This document shows, one piece after another, positions 10,194 to 19,850 of a stretch of DNA of 64,000 nt. Within the stretch, counting starts at the first letter, position 1. Each line of letters starts with the position of its first letter. Location: contig JADKFA010000001.1 of assembly GCA_016717725.1 (NCBI GenBank), forward strand, positions 248,001-312,000. Reading direction: 5' to 3'. The translations under genes were made by a program, and so were the position numbers. Under the pieces are notes generated by a model that was not told the origin of the DNA, made no database searches, and saw only the letters and a program-made list of their open reading frames with translations. Source of the stretch: Bacteroidota bacterium. Lineage in GTDB: Bacteria; Bacteroidota; Bacteroidia; AKYH767-A; OLB10.

Positions 10194-10607
10194 CTAAATA
10201 GTTGCAATCACTTTCAACTCTATCCCAATCGGCGTAGGCAAACAATTAATCTCAACCGTAGTACGGCAAGGTTGGTTGTCTTTGAAGTACTCGGCATAGA
10301 TGCGGTTGTAAATTGCGAAGTCGTCTTTCATATTCGTTAAGAAAACCGTGACGTCAATAATTTTATCCCAACTACTGCCTGCATCTTCCAAAATGTATTT
10401 GATGTTTCGAAAAACAGAATGACATTGTGCTTCGATATCGTAAGAAATTACTTTGCCGTCTGCATCTTGTTCAACACCTGGAATAATTTTGGTTCCGCGT
10501 TCTCTGGGTCCTACTCCCGATAAAAATAATAAATCGCCAACACGGCGCGCATGAGGGTAAAGTCCGACAGGTTCGGGGGCTTTCGAGGAGTTAATTTTAG
10601 AGTTCAT
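10194..10607 (-). CDS. RidA/YjgF family protein, possibly 2-aminomuconate-deaminase-like
   Basis: A 137-aa RidA-fold protein starting at ATG 10607 (MNSKINSSKAPEPVGLYPHA). The open frame extends upstream but that part is repeat-like intergenic DNA. Family features are GDLLFLSGVGPRERGTK, the mid-domain QCHSVFRNIKYILEDAGSSW, DVTVFLTNMKDDFAIYN, and a C-terminal segment CRTTVEINCLPTPIGIELKV. The core Arg (CRTTVE) that binds the carboxylate in RidA is present. RidA enzymes hydrolyse reactive enamine/imine intermediates. The opening KAPEPVGLYPHARR recalls the subgroup annotated as 2-aminomuconate deaminase in tryptophan/kynurenine breakdown, but no other kynurenine gene is nearby. Confidence 0.85.
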   Translation of the reverse strand: MNSKINSSKAPEPVGLYPHARRVGDLLFLSGVGPRERGTKIIPGVEQDADGKVISYDIEAQCHSVFRNIKYILEDAGSSWDKIIDVTVFLTNMKDDFAIYNRIYAEYFKDNQPCRTTVEINCLPTPIGIELKVIATI

Positions 10608-10953
10608 AATAGTAATACAAATATAAGCGAAATGGGACAGACGCGAAATGCGAATGAACACGAAAATGCGAAAATGCGAAAAAATGGACGCGATCCCGAT
10701 AGCTATAGGGAACGAATCGATACGAATGTACAAATTACGAAAATACGGATACGCGAATTTACTAAAATCTCTTGACGCGAAACACGAATTATCACGAAAT
10801 GCGAAATATACGAAAAGGCGAAAAAATTGTCCTGAATATAGTTGAAAGGGCGAAAGCCTAAGAAATTCAAAAAAAATTCGCCAATCCACCAATACACCAA
10901 CCCGCCAATTCACCAATTTTTTAATGCGGGAGAGAAACTAGATGTAGCAAAAA
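10608..10953. other. Gene-free gap of degenerate CGAA-rich repeats
   Basis: The gap is filled with irregular ACGAA / ATGCGAAA repetition of the kind common between Bacteroidota genes. It contains a decayed copy of the TCCCGATAGCTATCGGGA palindrome at 10694-10711 (one mismatch). Long frames here are low-complexity artefacts. Confidence 0.6.
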
Positions 10954-12561
10954 CTACTGCGGTGCAACGAACACGACCTCGAGTTCCCAATTGGCTCTTA
11001 GGGTGATGGGTTCGGGATAGATGAATACTTTTTCGGGTTGGCGCTTTTGGGCGAAATGGGAATAGGTATAGCGATGGTCGCGGTTGGCGTCTTCTATAAT
11101 TCGCAGTTTGATGGGAACGGTGTTGAGATAGGAAAAGGTGTACGTAGAATCTTTATTGATCTCCATCTCGCGGATGAGTTCAAATTTTTCGGAAAGGATC
11201 TGGAGTAAATAATTTTTATCTGAATCTAAATTCTGTGTTTTGATGCTGAGCATCGCCATATTTTCTTCGGTAGGTACTAAGAAATCAAGCTTGAGCGTGT
11301 CGTTGGTGATGGCGTATATGTCTCTTATGGCTCCAGGAAAGATCGTCAACTTATACTTTTTTCCGTTTTGCCAAGGATAATCAATCTTAAAAAAACCAGT
11401 AGTGGGATCAATCATTTGTAAGGGCAAACGAATTGCTTTAGAACTATCTTCTACCACCTCTGCCGAATCTAATTTCAATTGCAAAGGGTGATTTGCATTG
11501 AAAACAAAAGCGGTGGAAGGTCCAAAAGAAGCTGGTGATTGTCGTGGATTTATTCGAAGACGTGTTTTCGTCCCCACCACTCCTGCTGGCGGCATTAAAT
11601 TTTGCAATAAAGTATCTATCAATTTATCACCATCATACATCAGCAACGACAATGAATCGGAAAGGGTATCGGGCGAATAAAAATAAAAGGTATCTCGATT
11701 AGCGAGAGAATACTTCAACCCCATCCATGATGTGCCTTCTAAATTTTTTAGCACCAAAGAATCAATTCGTTTGTTAAAAGAAATCATGGCCGAGTAACGA
11801 TCGAGTCGTAACGCTTTTAAGAATCGTGGTGCTGCTGGTTCTAAGTTCGAGAGTCGTAAAATAGGATGTTCGTCACCAGGCAATACAATAGTAGAATCCA
11901 TAAAAGCCAAAGGCTCTTCCCCACTGCTATCACATACGTAATTGCTGTTCTTATCATCAACCGCATACAGTCGGTATTCACCGGCTGCCATATTATCAAT
12001 TTTAAATTCGCCCTTCTCATTGGATTTAGCGAAATAATCGGGACGCTTCCTAAAAACAATACTGTCTTCTTTAGTGTCTATCGATTTACGGTACACCAAT
12101 ACCGTTATACTCTTTAATGCAACAGCAGTAGAAGCCTCTGCTACATTCCCTTCCACTTTTAACGAATCTAGAAAATCGCCCGTAGAGAAAACATATTGAA
12201 AATTGTCCAATGGATTCGCCTCATGCACATCCACAATTGACTTTCCGAAATTGAGTGTGTACGTTGTATTGAGAGCTAAATCATCGGGCAATGTGATGAT
12301 GACTTCTCGCTTGTTTGATTTCACTTCAGGTAATTTACTCATGAGCGGACTCACGAAGAACTGACCCTGCAAATCATTTAACGTGATATTCTCATCAAAA
12401 TGTAAATGGATTTCTTTGCTATTAAAATGAATGCTTTTATTCTCTGGAATCGTTACCAATAATTTAGGTGCCTCCACATCTTTTTCCCCACCAGTCGGTG
12501 TAACTCTATTTGCACAAGATGCCAATAATAAAACGAAGAGACTATAAATTACTTTTTTCAA
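10954..12561 (-). CDS. Lipoprotein with N-terminal Ig-like (Big_5) domain
   Basis: About 535 aa. The likely start is TTG 12561 (MKKVIYSLFVLLLASCANRV), giving a lipoprotein signal with lipobox LASC; TTG 12579 is an alternative. The gene overlaps the end of the upstream msrC-like gene by 20 bp. Residues about 25-130 form a Big_5-type Ig-like domain (APKLLVTIPENKSIHFNSKE, TYTLNFGKSIVDVHEANP, FQYVFSTGD). The rest is beta-rich with a carboxypeptidase-regulatory-like stretch (KGEFKIDNMAAGEYRLYAVD). It is conserved in Bacteroidota as an outer-membrane or periplasmic lipoprotein of unknown role. Confidence 0.83.
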   Translation of the reverse strand: MKKVIYSLFVLLLASCANRVTPTGGEKDVEAPKLLVTIPENKSIHFNSKEIHLHFDENITLNDLQGQFFVSPLMSKLPEVKSNKREVIITLPDDLALNTTYTLNFGKSIVDVHEANPLDNFQYVFSTGDFLDSLKVEGNVAEASTAVALKSITVLVYRKSIDTKEDSIVFRKRPDYFAKSNEKGEFKIDNMAAGEYRLYAVDDKNSNYVCDSSGEEPLAFMDSTIVLPGDEHPILRLSNLEPAAPRFLKALRLDRYSAMISFNKRIDSLVLKNLEGTSWMGLKYSLANRDTFYFYSPDTLSDSLSLLMYDGDKLIDTLLQNLMPPAGVVGTKTRLRINPRQSPASFGPSTAFVFNANHPLQLKLDSAEVVEDSSKAIRLPLQMIDPTTGFFKIDYPWQNGKKYKLTIFPGAIRDIYAITNDTLKLDFLVPTEENMAMLSIKTQNLDSDKNYLLQILSEKFELIREMEINKDSTYTFSYLNTVPIKLRIIEDANRDHRYTYSHFAQKRQPEKVFIYPEPITLRANWELEVVFVAPQ

Positions 12562-13060
12562 CGGGAACAGATTTAGCAAATAAATTACTCATTAACGAAG
12601 CGAGTGATTGTAAGTAGTGTGCATCGACCTCATCAAAATCATTGATGATATCACTGTCTACATCCAATATCATCACTACACGATCCTTATACAATATAGG
12701 CAGTACGATTTCTGATTTCGACAAAGAACTGCAGGCAATATGTCCGGGAAACTGATTTACATCGGGAACTAAAATCACTCGAGCTTCTTTCCACGCTAAG
12801 CCACAAACTCCTTTTCCATATCCGATGCGTGTGCATGCCAACGGTCCTTGAAAGGGACCCAACACTAGCTCTTCCGCTTTTACGAAATACACACCCACCC
12901 AGAAAAAATTAAATGCTTCTTTTAAAGCGGCCATGATATTGGCGCAATTCGCGATCAAGTCATCTTCATCCTCCACCAAGTGTTTTAGTTGGGGCATTAG
13001 TATTTCATAACGCTCCTTTTTACTTGTTCCCAGTGGTGCCAATTCCAGTTCTTCAACCAT
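12542..13060 (-). CDS. msrC: Free methionine-(R)-sulfoxide reductase (GAF domain)
   Basis: A 172-aa GAF protein starting at ATG 13060; a start further upstream would run into comF. The three catalytic/resolving Cys of the fRMsr family are all present at 76 (PLACTRI), 86 (GKGVCGLAW) and 110 (GHIACSS), with the same spacing as E. coli Cys84/94/118. The surrounding motifs GPFQGPLAC, VPDVNQFPGHIAC and SKSEIVLPI are diagnostic. It reduces free methionine-R-sulfoxide in the cytosol. The gene lies between comF upstream and the Big_5 lipoprotein downstream. Confidence 0.9.
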   Translation of the reverse strand: MVEELELAPLGTSKKERYEILMPQLKHLVEDEDDLIANCANIMAALKEAFNFFWVGVYFVKAEELVLGPFQGPLACTRIGYGKGVCGLAWKEARVILVPDVNQFPGHIACSSLSKSEIVLPILYKDRVVMILDVDSDIINDFDEVDAHYLQSLASLMSNLFAKSVPVEKSNL

Positions 13061-13082
13061 CGGGCACAAAGATAGTCGCTCT

Positions 13083-13787
13083 CTAAAGGCGAGCAAAGGC
13101 AATGGTGACAATACTCACTTGCACACCCGGAATTTTTAAAAGGGCTTCGGCAGCGGCGATTAATGTTGATCCAGTGGTAATTACATCGTCTACTAATAGT
13201 ATTTTCTTTCCTTTTAAGATATTCTCATCCATGGCTTCAAACACATTCGCCACATTAGCGGCACGTTCGAGGCGATGTTTACTCGTTTGACTGACGGTAT
13301 TTCTTTTCCGTTGAAGCGCATCGGCGAGCTGCTGAATTCCCATCACTTCCGCCAATCCTTTCCCAAAACTGGCAGCTTGATTGTATCCCCGAAAACGCAA
13401 TTTGTGGGGATGCAAGGGAATCGGAATGACAAAATCGTGGCTAGCATATTGTGGCGATTTCAATAAACGATAACCACAAAGTTGACCGAGCTTTACACCC
13501 ACATCCGACCTTCCTTCATATTTTAATTGATGAATCATGCGTTGTATCCGCCCACCTTTACTGAAATGACAATAGGCAGTAGCGGCGCTGATAGGCACCT
13601 TACCCCAAAATTGTTTGATAACAGGATTATTCATATCCTTTTCGAAAGAAGTAACTGGCATTGTCACCATACATCCCAAACAAATTCCATCTTCACCTTT
13701 CACTAAATGTTCGCTACAAGCAGCGCATAAATTCGGAAAAAAGAAATTGAGAAGATCTTCGATAATTATTTTTATTCCTGTCCACAT
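13083..13787 (-). CDS. comF: ComF family phosphoribosyltransferase-like protein
   Basis: A 234-aa protein from ATG 13787. It has the ComF zinc-ribbon (Cys21, Cys24, Cys36, Cys39 in NLCAACSE and GICLGC), a central VIPIPLHPHKLRFRGYNQA and the PRPP-binding loop ILLVDDVITTGSTL. ComF proteins support natural transformation in some bacteria and act as orphan PRTases in others. The zinc ribbon and PRPP loop are complete. It ends 22 bp before msrC on the same strand. Confidence 0.9.
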   Translation of the reverse strand: MWTGIKIIIEDLLNFFFPNLCAACSEHLVKGEDGICLGCMVTMPVTSFEKDMNNPVIKQFWGKVPISAATAYCHFSKGGRIQRMIHQLKYEGRSDVGVKLGQLCGYRLLKSPQYASHDFVIPIPLHPHKLRFRGYNQAASFGKGLAEVMGIQQLADALQRKRNTVSQTSKHRLERAANVANVFEAMDENILKGKKILLVDDVITTGSTLIAAAEALLKIPGVQVSIVTIAFARL

Positions 13788-14066
13788 GATGCAAGGATAG
13801 GGTGTTGGAAATGAAATACTCGGGGGATAAACGTTTATAGTCGAATACAAGTGTTTAACAACGCATAAACCTATATCTAAATGGAAATTACTCCACGCAA
13901 CTTTAGCTTCTAGCTGCTAGCTTCTGGCTGCTAGTTGCTCCATAAAACTTAGAAATTATCATTCCTTAAAAGCAAGTTAAATTATTCAAATAAATAAAAT
14001 TCCTTGCGAACTTTGCGCCTCCCTTGCGCACCTAGCGGTTAAAATAATCACTCACCGAATAGAAAT

Positions 14067-15296
14067 TTATTCTTCAATTTCCTCATTTTGAAAATCAATG
14101 TCAGCATCCAATTGGTTGTGCGGGTAGCGGATAAAATGTGTTTGTTTAACTAATCCCATGAGGGCAGCGCGAAGCTCGTCGATGTTTTGTTTATTCTTGG
14201 CTGAGATAAAAATAACTGGATGCGTGCCACGAGCTATGTACGATTTTTTAAGATCGTCGAGGCTACGGTTTTCGGGTCCGGCTTCGAGTAAATCGTCTTC
14301 GTCTTTTTGGATGAAGGTGTAAGCATCAATTTTGTTGAAGACTAAAAGGATGGGCTTATCAATGGCTTTTAGCTCTTGCAACGTTTCATTCACGACATGA
14401 ATGTGATCTTCAAAATTAGGATGTGAGATATCCACAACATGCACGAGGATGTCGGCTTCACGCACTTCATCTAAAGTAGATTTAAACGATTCAATTAAAT
14501 CATGAGGAAGCTTGCGAATGAATCCAACGGTATCGGATAACAGAAAAGGAATGCGATCGATGACCACTTTGCGAACGGTAGTATCGAGTGTGGCGAATAA
14601 TTTATTTTCAGCAAACACATCGCTCTTCGCGAGTAAGTTCATCAATGTACTTTTTCCTACATTGGTATAACCTACCAAGGCAACACGTACAACATCGGCT
14701 CTTCGCTTTCGTTGTGTTTTTGTTTGCTTTTCAATTTCATTGAGTTTTTCACGCAAGCGAGAAAGCTTTTCGCGAATCACACGACGATCGGTTTCAATTT
14801 CAGATTCTCCAGGACCACGTGCTCCAATTCCTCCCGCTTGCTTCTCTAAGTGAGTCCACATGCGTGTGAGTCGGGGAAGGAGATAGCGATACTGCGCCAA
14901 CTCCACTTGCACTTTGGCTTGAGCGGTACGAGCACGCTTTGCAAAAATATCCAGGATGAGGTTGGTACGATCTAAAACTCTACAACCAATAATCTTTTCA
15001 ATATTGCGTAGCTGCGAAGGCGTGAGTTCATCGTCAAAAATGGCAATTTGAATATTATTTTCTTTGATGAATGCAATGATCTCTTCCATCTTTCCTTTTC
15101 CCACAAAAGTTCGGATATCGGGGCGATCGAGACGTTGGGTAAATCGTTTTACGGTAAAACCGCCAGCAGTTTCTGCTAAAAATTCAAGTTCATCGAGATA
15201 TTCGGTTACGCGATCCATGTCGGTGTCGCGGGTAGAAAGTCCGATGAGGATAATACGCTCAGGCGCTATGGATAAATCGTGGGGAGGATGTGGCAA
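14067..15296 (-). CDS. hflX: Ribosome-associated GTPase HflX
   Basis: A 409-aa GTPase. The HflX N-terminal domain ends with the family signature GGIGARGPGESEIETDRR (about 155-172), followed by a coiled segment. G motifs are G1 GYTNVGKST (209-217), G3 DTVGFIRKLP and G4 NKID. HflX splits or rescues stalled 70S ribosomes. No ATG precedes the conserved start; TTG 15296 is the only plausible initiator after the in-frame TGA. Confidence 0.95.
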   Translation of the reverse strand: MPHPPHDLSIAPERIILIGLSTRDTDMDRVTEYLDELEFLAETAGGFTVKRFTQRLDRPDIRTFVGKGKMEEIIAFIKENNIQIAIFDDELTPSQLRNIEKIIGCRVLDRTNLILDIFAKRARTAQAKVQVELAQYRYLLPRLTRMWTHLEKQAGGIGARGPGESEIETDRRVIREKLSRLREKLNEIEKQTKTQRKRRADVVRVALVGYTNVGKSTLMNLLAKSDVFAENKLFATLDTTVRKVVIDRIPFLLSDTVGFIRKLPHDLIESFKSTLDEVREADILVHVVDISHPNFEDHIHVVNETLQELKAIDKPILLVFNKIDAYTFIQKDEDDLLEAGPENRSLDDLKKSYIARGTHPVIFISAKNKQNIDELRAALMGLVKQTHFIRYPHNQLDADIDFQNEEIEE

Positions 15297-15579
15297 TGAA
15301 TGATATTTCTTTAGATAAATAGACTTGAATTGTCATGCGAAGTTAAGGAAATTGGATGGATAGTAGAGAAGTTAAATTTCGATAAAATCGTACTTATCGA
15401 AATGGAACACGAATGACACGGATTAAAAGGATTTCCACGGATTTCTTCTCAATACATAATAAAATATCGCCATTAATAATCATAATAAATCATCATACTC
15501 ATAATAAATCAGTGTTCCATTACAAACTCTATTTATTAATGGTATAATTAACTCTAGGAAATTAAATCTTCAGTAAAAA

Positions 15580-16038
15580 CTAAAACCAACCTCTGCCCAA
15601 CCCTACTTCACGGAAGGGCCAAGGGATTGAGGCTAATATGAGAATGAGTCCGAGGGTAAAATACATAGCCTGAGCTTTAAACTTCTCTTGATCACCTACA
15701 GCCTTCTTACTACGGATATGTCCTATGGTTAAAAATGCAATGGCGATAATCATCATACTGATATGCTCTACAGCCCAGAAACGAGCTACACCATCTTTCA
15801 TGGAAGCACCCATATTAGAGATGGCGTTTTGAACCGTTGGACTTACTGCATATAAAAATCCACCTAAAATCAATTGCAAATGTGCTGAAATCATGGTGAA
15901 AAGAGATATTTTCTTATCACCAGCAGTAAAATGAACTCCGCCCTTTTTACCTCTAAAGGCTTTAATGATTGCGACAATTAAGAGAAGGAGCAATACCCAT
16001 CTCAATAAACTGTGGAAGTGTAAGAGTCCGATAAACAT
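15580..16038 (-). CDS. Small four-helix inner-membrane protein
   Basis: A 152-aa protein with four hydrophobic helices (HFHSLLRWVLLLLLIVAIIK, ISAHLQLILGGFLYAVS, HISMMIIAIAFLTIGHI, MYFTLGLILILASIPWPF). His residues at helix ends (HFHSLLRW, SAHLQL, EHISMM, GHIRS) are spaced like those of small haem-b membrane proteins. Relatives in Bacteroidota are often labelled cytochrome B, but haem binding is only inferred. It stands alone between repeat-rich gaps. Confidence 0.75.
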   Translation of the reverse strand: MFIGLLHFHSLLRWVLLLLLIVAIIKAFRGKKGGVHFTAGDKKISLFTMISAHLQLILGGFLYAVSPTVQNAISNMGASMKDGVARFWAVEHISMMIIAIAFLTIGHIRSKKAVGDQEKFKAQAMYFTLGLILILASIPWPFREVGLGRGWF

Positions 16039-16243
16039 AGCTTTCGATTTAGATTACAATAGTAGTAATTAGGGGCGAAAAATCAAGAGCTATGGAATTA
16101 AAATTTCAGAAAATGAAAAATATTCTGGCTGACTCAATCAGGTCCCGTCTTCCATCGACCTAATCTGACAAAATGCTGACCAACGTATGGAATATGGGGA
16201 TGACTTGCATCGTTATGCCCATATAATCTAACAAAAAAACCTT

Positions 16244-17056
16244 ATGAAAACCGTTGGAAACGATTGGGACAACCCCATCTCCCCCGAAAGATTAGCCTTA
16301 GTATTTCAGGATAGAAATCAGGCTTACGGCGCTTACACATTGCGTCGAGATTACAACCGCACCGTTACAAAGGCAGTATTTTTAAGTTTTGCCGGATTAC
16401 TTCTGCTTGTTTTCACTCCCAGCATCATTCACTATTTGAGTCCGGAAAAAATATTAATTCCGACTGACAATATTGAAGTAATTGTAGACATTACTGACGT
16501 CACTTTGCCCGATAAAATCATTCCCATACCAGAAAAAGTAATTCCCACACCTCCTACTCCACAACGTTCGAGCACACAATTCACCAATTTAATAGTGAAA
16601 GATGTTGACAGCACCGACAACGAGCTAACCCAAGATGATTTATCTAAATTATTGCTAGCCACAAGAAGTGTTGATGTTGATTCTGTTCCTGGGAAAGATC
16701 CATTACCCGATACGAAAGACAATTCAACAACAGGTACCTCCAATCCATATATTTGGGTGGAAGAAATGCCCCAATTTCCGGGTGGGGTCAATGAAATGTT
16801 AAAATATCTCAAAAACAATATTAAATATCCAATTGATGCGAGAGAAGCTAATATCACAGGAGTTGTTTACTTAAGTTTTATTGTAGACAAAGAGGGAGAA
16901 ATTAAGAACATTGAAATATTGAAAGGAATTGGTGGTGGATGTGAAGAAGAAGCGGTGCGTGTTGTTAAAAAAATGAGCAAATGGAATCCCGGAAAACAGA
17001 ATGGGAAGGCTGTTAATGTTCAATTCAAGCTTCCCGTCTCATTTACACTGAGGTAA
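16244..17056 (+). CDS. TonB-family energy transducer
   Basis: 270 aa: an N-terminal cytoplasmic motif (SPERLALVFQDRNQAYGAYT) seen in Bacteroidota TonB proteins, one membrane helix at about 46-66, a Pro-rich periplasmic linker (IPIPEKVIPTPPTPQRS), and a TonB C-terminal domain from about residue 175 (MPQFPGGVNEMLKYLKNN, GVVYLSFIVDKEGEI, GCEEEAVRVVKKM). It would couple ExbBD proton-motive energy to an outer-membrane receptor; no receptor or ExbBD is nearby. A terminator follows. Confidence 0.9.
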   Translation: MKTVGNDWDNPISPERLALVFQDRNQAYGAYTLRRDYNRTVTKAVFLSFAGLLLLVFTPSIIHYLSPEKILIPTDNIEVIVDITDVTLPDKIIPIPEKVIPTPPTPQRSSTQFTNLIVKDVDSTDNELTQDDLSKLLLATRSVDVDSVPGKDPLPDTKDNSTTGTSNPYIWVEEMPQFPGGVNEMLKYLKNNIKYPIDAREANITGVVYLSFIVDKEGEIKNIEILKGIGGGCEEEAVRVVKKMSKWNPGKQNGKAVNVQFKLPVSFTLR

Positions 17057-17087
17057 TACCAAATACAAGTATAAAAATCAGATAATG

Positions 17088-17112
17088 AGCTCATCTACCT
17101 AGATGGGCTTTT
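17088..17112 (+). terminator. Rho-independent terminator after the TonB gene
   Basis: Stem AGCTCATCT / AGATGGGCT (one G-T wobble) with a 4-nt ACCT loop followed by TTTT, 32 bp after the TonB stop. Confidence 0.75.
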
Positions 17113-17234
17113 CATTTATACTAAATGATGTAAGGGAATAATTCACTCCGACCAACCTCATTAAAGTATCGACAAACAAGAAAGGGCTGGTTTATTTGAA
17201 TTAAGGGATTACTTTTGAGCAAGAATTCCCAACT

Positions 17235-17525
17235 ATGAGAAGTATAAAAATAATCGCCTTATTCGTTTTATCTATTTCGATGTTTTCTTGTAAGACGAAC
17301 AAGTCAATACCTACTGAGGTAAGAGAGTTACCTGAAATTAATATTCATCCAAGTAATGATGTTTATAGAGCATCAGTTACCAAGTTACATGACTTGATTC
17401 ATACGCAACTTGATATTCGTTTCGATTGGACCAAAAGATATTTATTTGGAAAATCGGTTATCACCTTAAAAGCACATGCTCTTCCACAAAATACAGTTTG
17501 GTTAAATGCACGGGATGCAAATTAA
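17235..17525 (+). pseudogene. M1 family aminopeptidase, segment 1 (lipoprotein N-terminus)
   Basis: Segment 1 of a gene cut into three frames. It has a lipoprotein signal (ALFVLSISMFSCKTNK) followed by the start of the M1 N-terminal beta-domain (LHDLIHTQLDIRFDWTKRYL, GKSVITLKAH). The frame ends at 17525 just after VWLNAR, where M1 proteins continue; the continuation (MQINQVKQLVGKDSIVVKYD) is in the next frame from about 17513. One extra G, or two missing bases, in the GGG run would restore continuity. Confidence 0.75.
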
Positions 17526-19221
17526 TCAAGTAAAACAATTGGTTGGAAAAGATTCCATAGTGGTAAAATACGATTATGCTAATGATAGTCTACATCTAGT
17601 TTTAGACCGTGCATACTCGAAAGATGAACCCATCCAACTTTACATCGACTATATTGCTAAACCGGAAGAGTTGACGGATGTTGGGGGAAGCAGGGCGATT
17701 ACAAGTGACAAAGGATTGTACTTTATTAATCCAGATGGAAAAGAAAAAAAGAAGCCCATGCAAATTTGGACGCAAGGTGAAACACAAGCGAGTTCGGCTT
17801 GGTATCCTACTATTGATGCGCCAAATCAAAAAATGACACAAGAGATTAAAATCACAGTAGAAAATAAATACAAGACAGTTTCCAATGGAATTATGACCAG
17901 TAGCGTAACCAATACCGATGGAACACGCACAGATACTTGGAAACAAAATTTACCTCATTCACCTTACCTCTGCATGATGGCTGTTGGAGAATTTGCAATT
18001 GTTAAAGATAGTTGGAAAGGAAAAGAAGTAAGTTACTATGTTGAGCCAGAGTATGAAAAAATGGCTCGTAAAATATTTGGAAATACACCAGAGATGATGA
18101 CCTTTTTCTCAAACAAACTAGGTGTTGAATATCCATGGGATAAATACAGTCAAATTGTAGTTCGTGATTATGTTAGTGGAGCGATGGAAAATACTTCCGC
18201 AACGATCCATGGTGATTTTATACAACGAGATGACCGAGAATTATTGGATGGGAATTACCAGGAATTTATTTCTCATGAATTATTTCATCAGTGGTTTGGT
18301 GATTATGTTACGTGTGAGTCGTGGTCGAACACAACGCTGAACGAAGGATTTGCTACGTATGCTGAATATTTATGGAACGAGTACAAATTCGGGAGAGACG
18401 AAGCCGACATTTATCATCAGAACGATTTATATTCCTACTTACGCGAATCAAAAACTAAGAACGAAAATCTCATTCGATTTCATTACGATGCACCAGAAGA
18501 CATGTTTGACAAACATAGCTACGAGAAAGGCGGCTTAGTGATTCATATGCTTCGAAACTATTTGGGCGACACCCTATTCTTTGCTTCCTTGAAACATTAT
18601 TTAACCACCAATCAATTCAAAAATGTGGAAGTCCATCAGTTGCGCCTTGCGTTTGAAGAAGTGAGTGGGGAAGATTTGAATTGGTTTTTTAATCAATGGT
18701 ATTTAGACAAAGGGCATCCCATTCTAACTATTGATTATAACTATGATGTTGCATTAAAAATGCAAAAAGTGATCATACGTCAAGAGCAAAATCTCAATGA
18801 ATTTCCGCTTTACAAACTTCCGATAGATGTAGATATTTACACTAACAATACCATCCAACGAAAAAGAATAACCTTGACACAACAAGAACAAGCTTTTAGT
18901 TTTCCTGTGGATGCAAAACCTGAGTTAGTAAATGTTGATGCAGAAAAAATGCTTTTGGCAGTACGTAAAGACAATCATAGTTCTCAAGAATGGATAACAC
19001 TTTACAAGAAGGGAGTATTGTTTCAAGATCGATTTGATGCTTTACAAGCTCTTGCTACCGATTACAAAGCAGGAAGTGCTGAAGGCGAAATCGTTCAGTT
19101 AGCCTTGAGTGATAAAAATTGGAAAATCAGGGAATATGCAATCAATAAAATTGAACCCTTAGCGAAATCGGACGCAAAAGAATCCATCAAAAAAACGTTG
19201 ATGACCCTTGGCGCTCAATGA
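17506..19221 (+). CDS. M1 family metallo-aminopeptidase, catalytic segment
   Basis: This segment carries the M1 catalytic domain: substrate motif SGAMENTSAT, zinc site HELFHQW (HExxH at 18274-18288) and the third ligand in NEGFATYAEYLW, plus a Tyr region (DKHSYEKGGLVIHMLRNYLG). Such enzymes remove N-terminal residues from peptides. With segment 1 it would be an exported lipoprotein. The first real codons are near 17513; the ATG at 17506 is incidental. It ends early at 19221 because of a second indel, after which the helical C-terminal domain continues in another frame. All catalytic residues are intact, so the gene may be functional if the indels are sequencing errors. Confidence 0.85.
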   Translation: MHGMQINQVKQLVGKDSIVVKYDYANDSLHLVLDRAYSKDEPIQLYIDYIAKPEELTDVGGSRAITSDKGLYFINPDGKEKKKPMQIWTQGETQASSAWYPTIDAPNQKMTQEIKITVENKYKTVSNGIMTSSVTNTDGTRTDTWKQNLPHSPYLCMMAVGEFAIVKDSWKGKEVSYYVEPEYEKMARKIFGNTPEMMTFFSNKLGVEYPWDKYSQIVVRDYVSGAMENTSATIHGDFIQRDDRELLDGNYQEFISHELFHQWFGDYVTCESWSNTTLNEGFATYAEYLWNEYKFGRDEADIYHQNDLYSYLRESKTKNENLIRFHYDAPEDMFDKHSYEKGGLVIHMLRNYLGDTLFFASLKHYLTTNQFKNVEVHQLRLAFEEVSGEDLNWFFNQWYLDKGHPILTIDYNYDVALKMQKVIIRQEQNLNEFPLYKLPIDVDIYTNNTIQRKRITLTQQEQAFSFPVDAKPELVNVDAEKMLLAVRKDNHSSQEWITLYKKGVLFQDRFDALQALATDYKAGSAEGEIVQLALSDKNWKIREYAINKIEPLAKSDAKESIKKTLMTLGAQ

Positions 19222-19840
19222 TAAAAAAAGTGATGTGCGTGATGCAGCAATGATAGCATTAGATGAATATTTCACAGGTGATGATTTAATCGTGTACTTT
19301 AAAAACGCTATTCACGATAGTGCATACTCAGTAGTAGAAACGGCAATTCAAGCCTTATCAAATCGTGACAAAGATGGAACCATGTTGATTGCTTCACAAC
19401 TGGAAGGAGATCAACATCCGCGCATTCAGAGAATACTCAGCGGTTTATACAGTAAATCGGGCAGTGATGCACAATTCGATTACATGAAAAAAACATTGAT
19501 GATGAGCACTGGATTTGCTTCTTATACTCAAATTCAGAACTTCGGAAAATTTTTAAAGAATTGTAATAATCATTCAAATATCGACGAAGGATTAAAAGCT
19601 ATTTATGATATTTCAAAACCAAGTGAAGAATGGATCACACGACTAGCTGCAGTACAGTCCTTGGTTGATTTAGCTAACTTCAGTGATAGTCAGGCTAAGT
19701 TGGCAGCAAAAGCAGCGGATCCAGCTACTGAAAATAGTTGGAAGGATCATATTTCTATTGCTTCAAAATATGTGGATGATTTAAAGAAGAATGAAACCAA
19801 TGAAATGCTTTTGAAGATTTATAACTCACAAAAAAACTAA
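19208..19840 (+). pseudogene. M1 family aminopeptidase, C-terminal HEAT-like segment
   Basis: The third frame of the same gene (ALNDKKSDVRDAAMIALDEY ...), an alpha-helical HEAT-like tail typical of long Bacteroidota M1 peptidases. The join at about 19213 (CTTGGCGCTC) is explained by one extra G. The combined protein would be about 868 aa. There is no independent promoter or start, so this is not a separate gene. Confidence 0.75.
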
Positions 19841-19850
19841 TCAACTAAAT

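Noticed and set aside
10042..10245. Short minus-strand frame containing PAGRQAQ
   Set aside because: The peptide is the translation of the CCTGCCTGCCGGCAGGCAGG palindrome and surrounding intergenic repeat. Such frames appear wherever this palindrome occurs and show no protein-like conservation.
10608..10916. N-terminal extension of the RidA-family gene
   Set aside because: The frame is open, but the extra 100 residues are encoded by CGAA-rich intergenic repeats. The family start coincides with ATG 10607.
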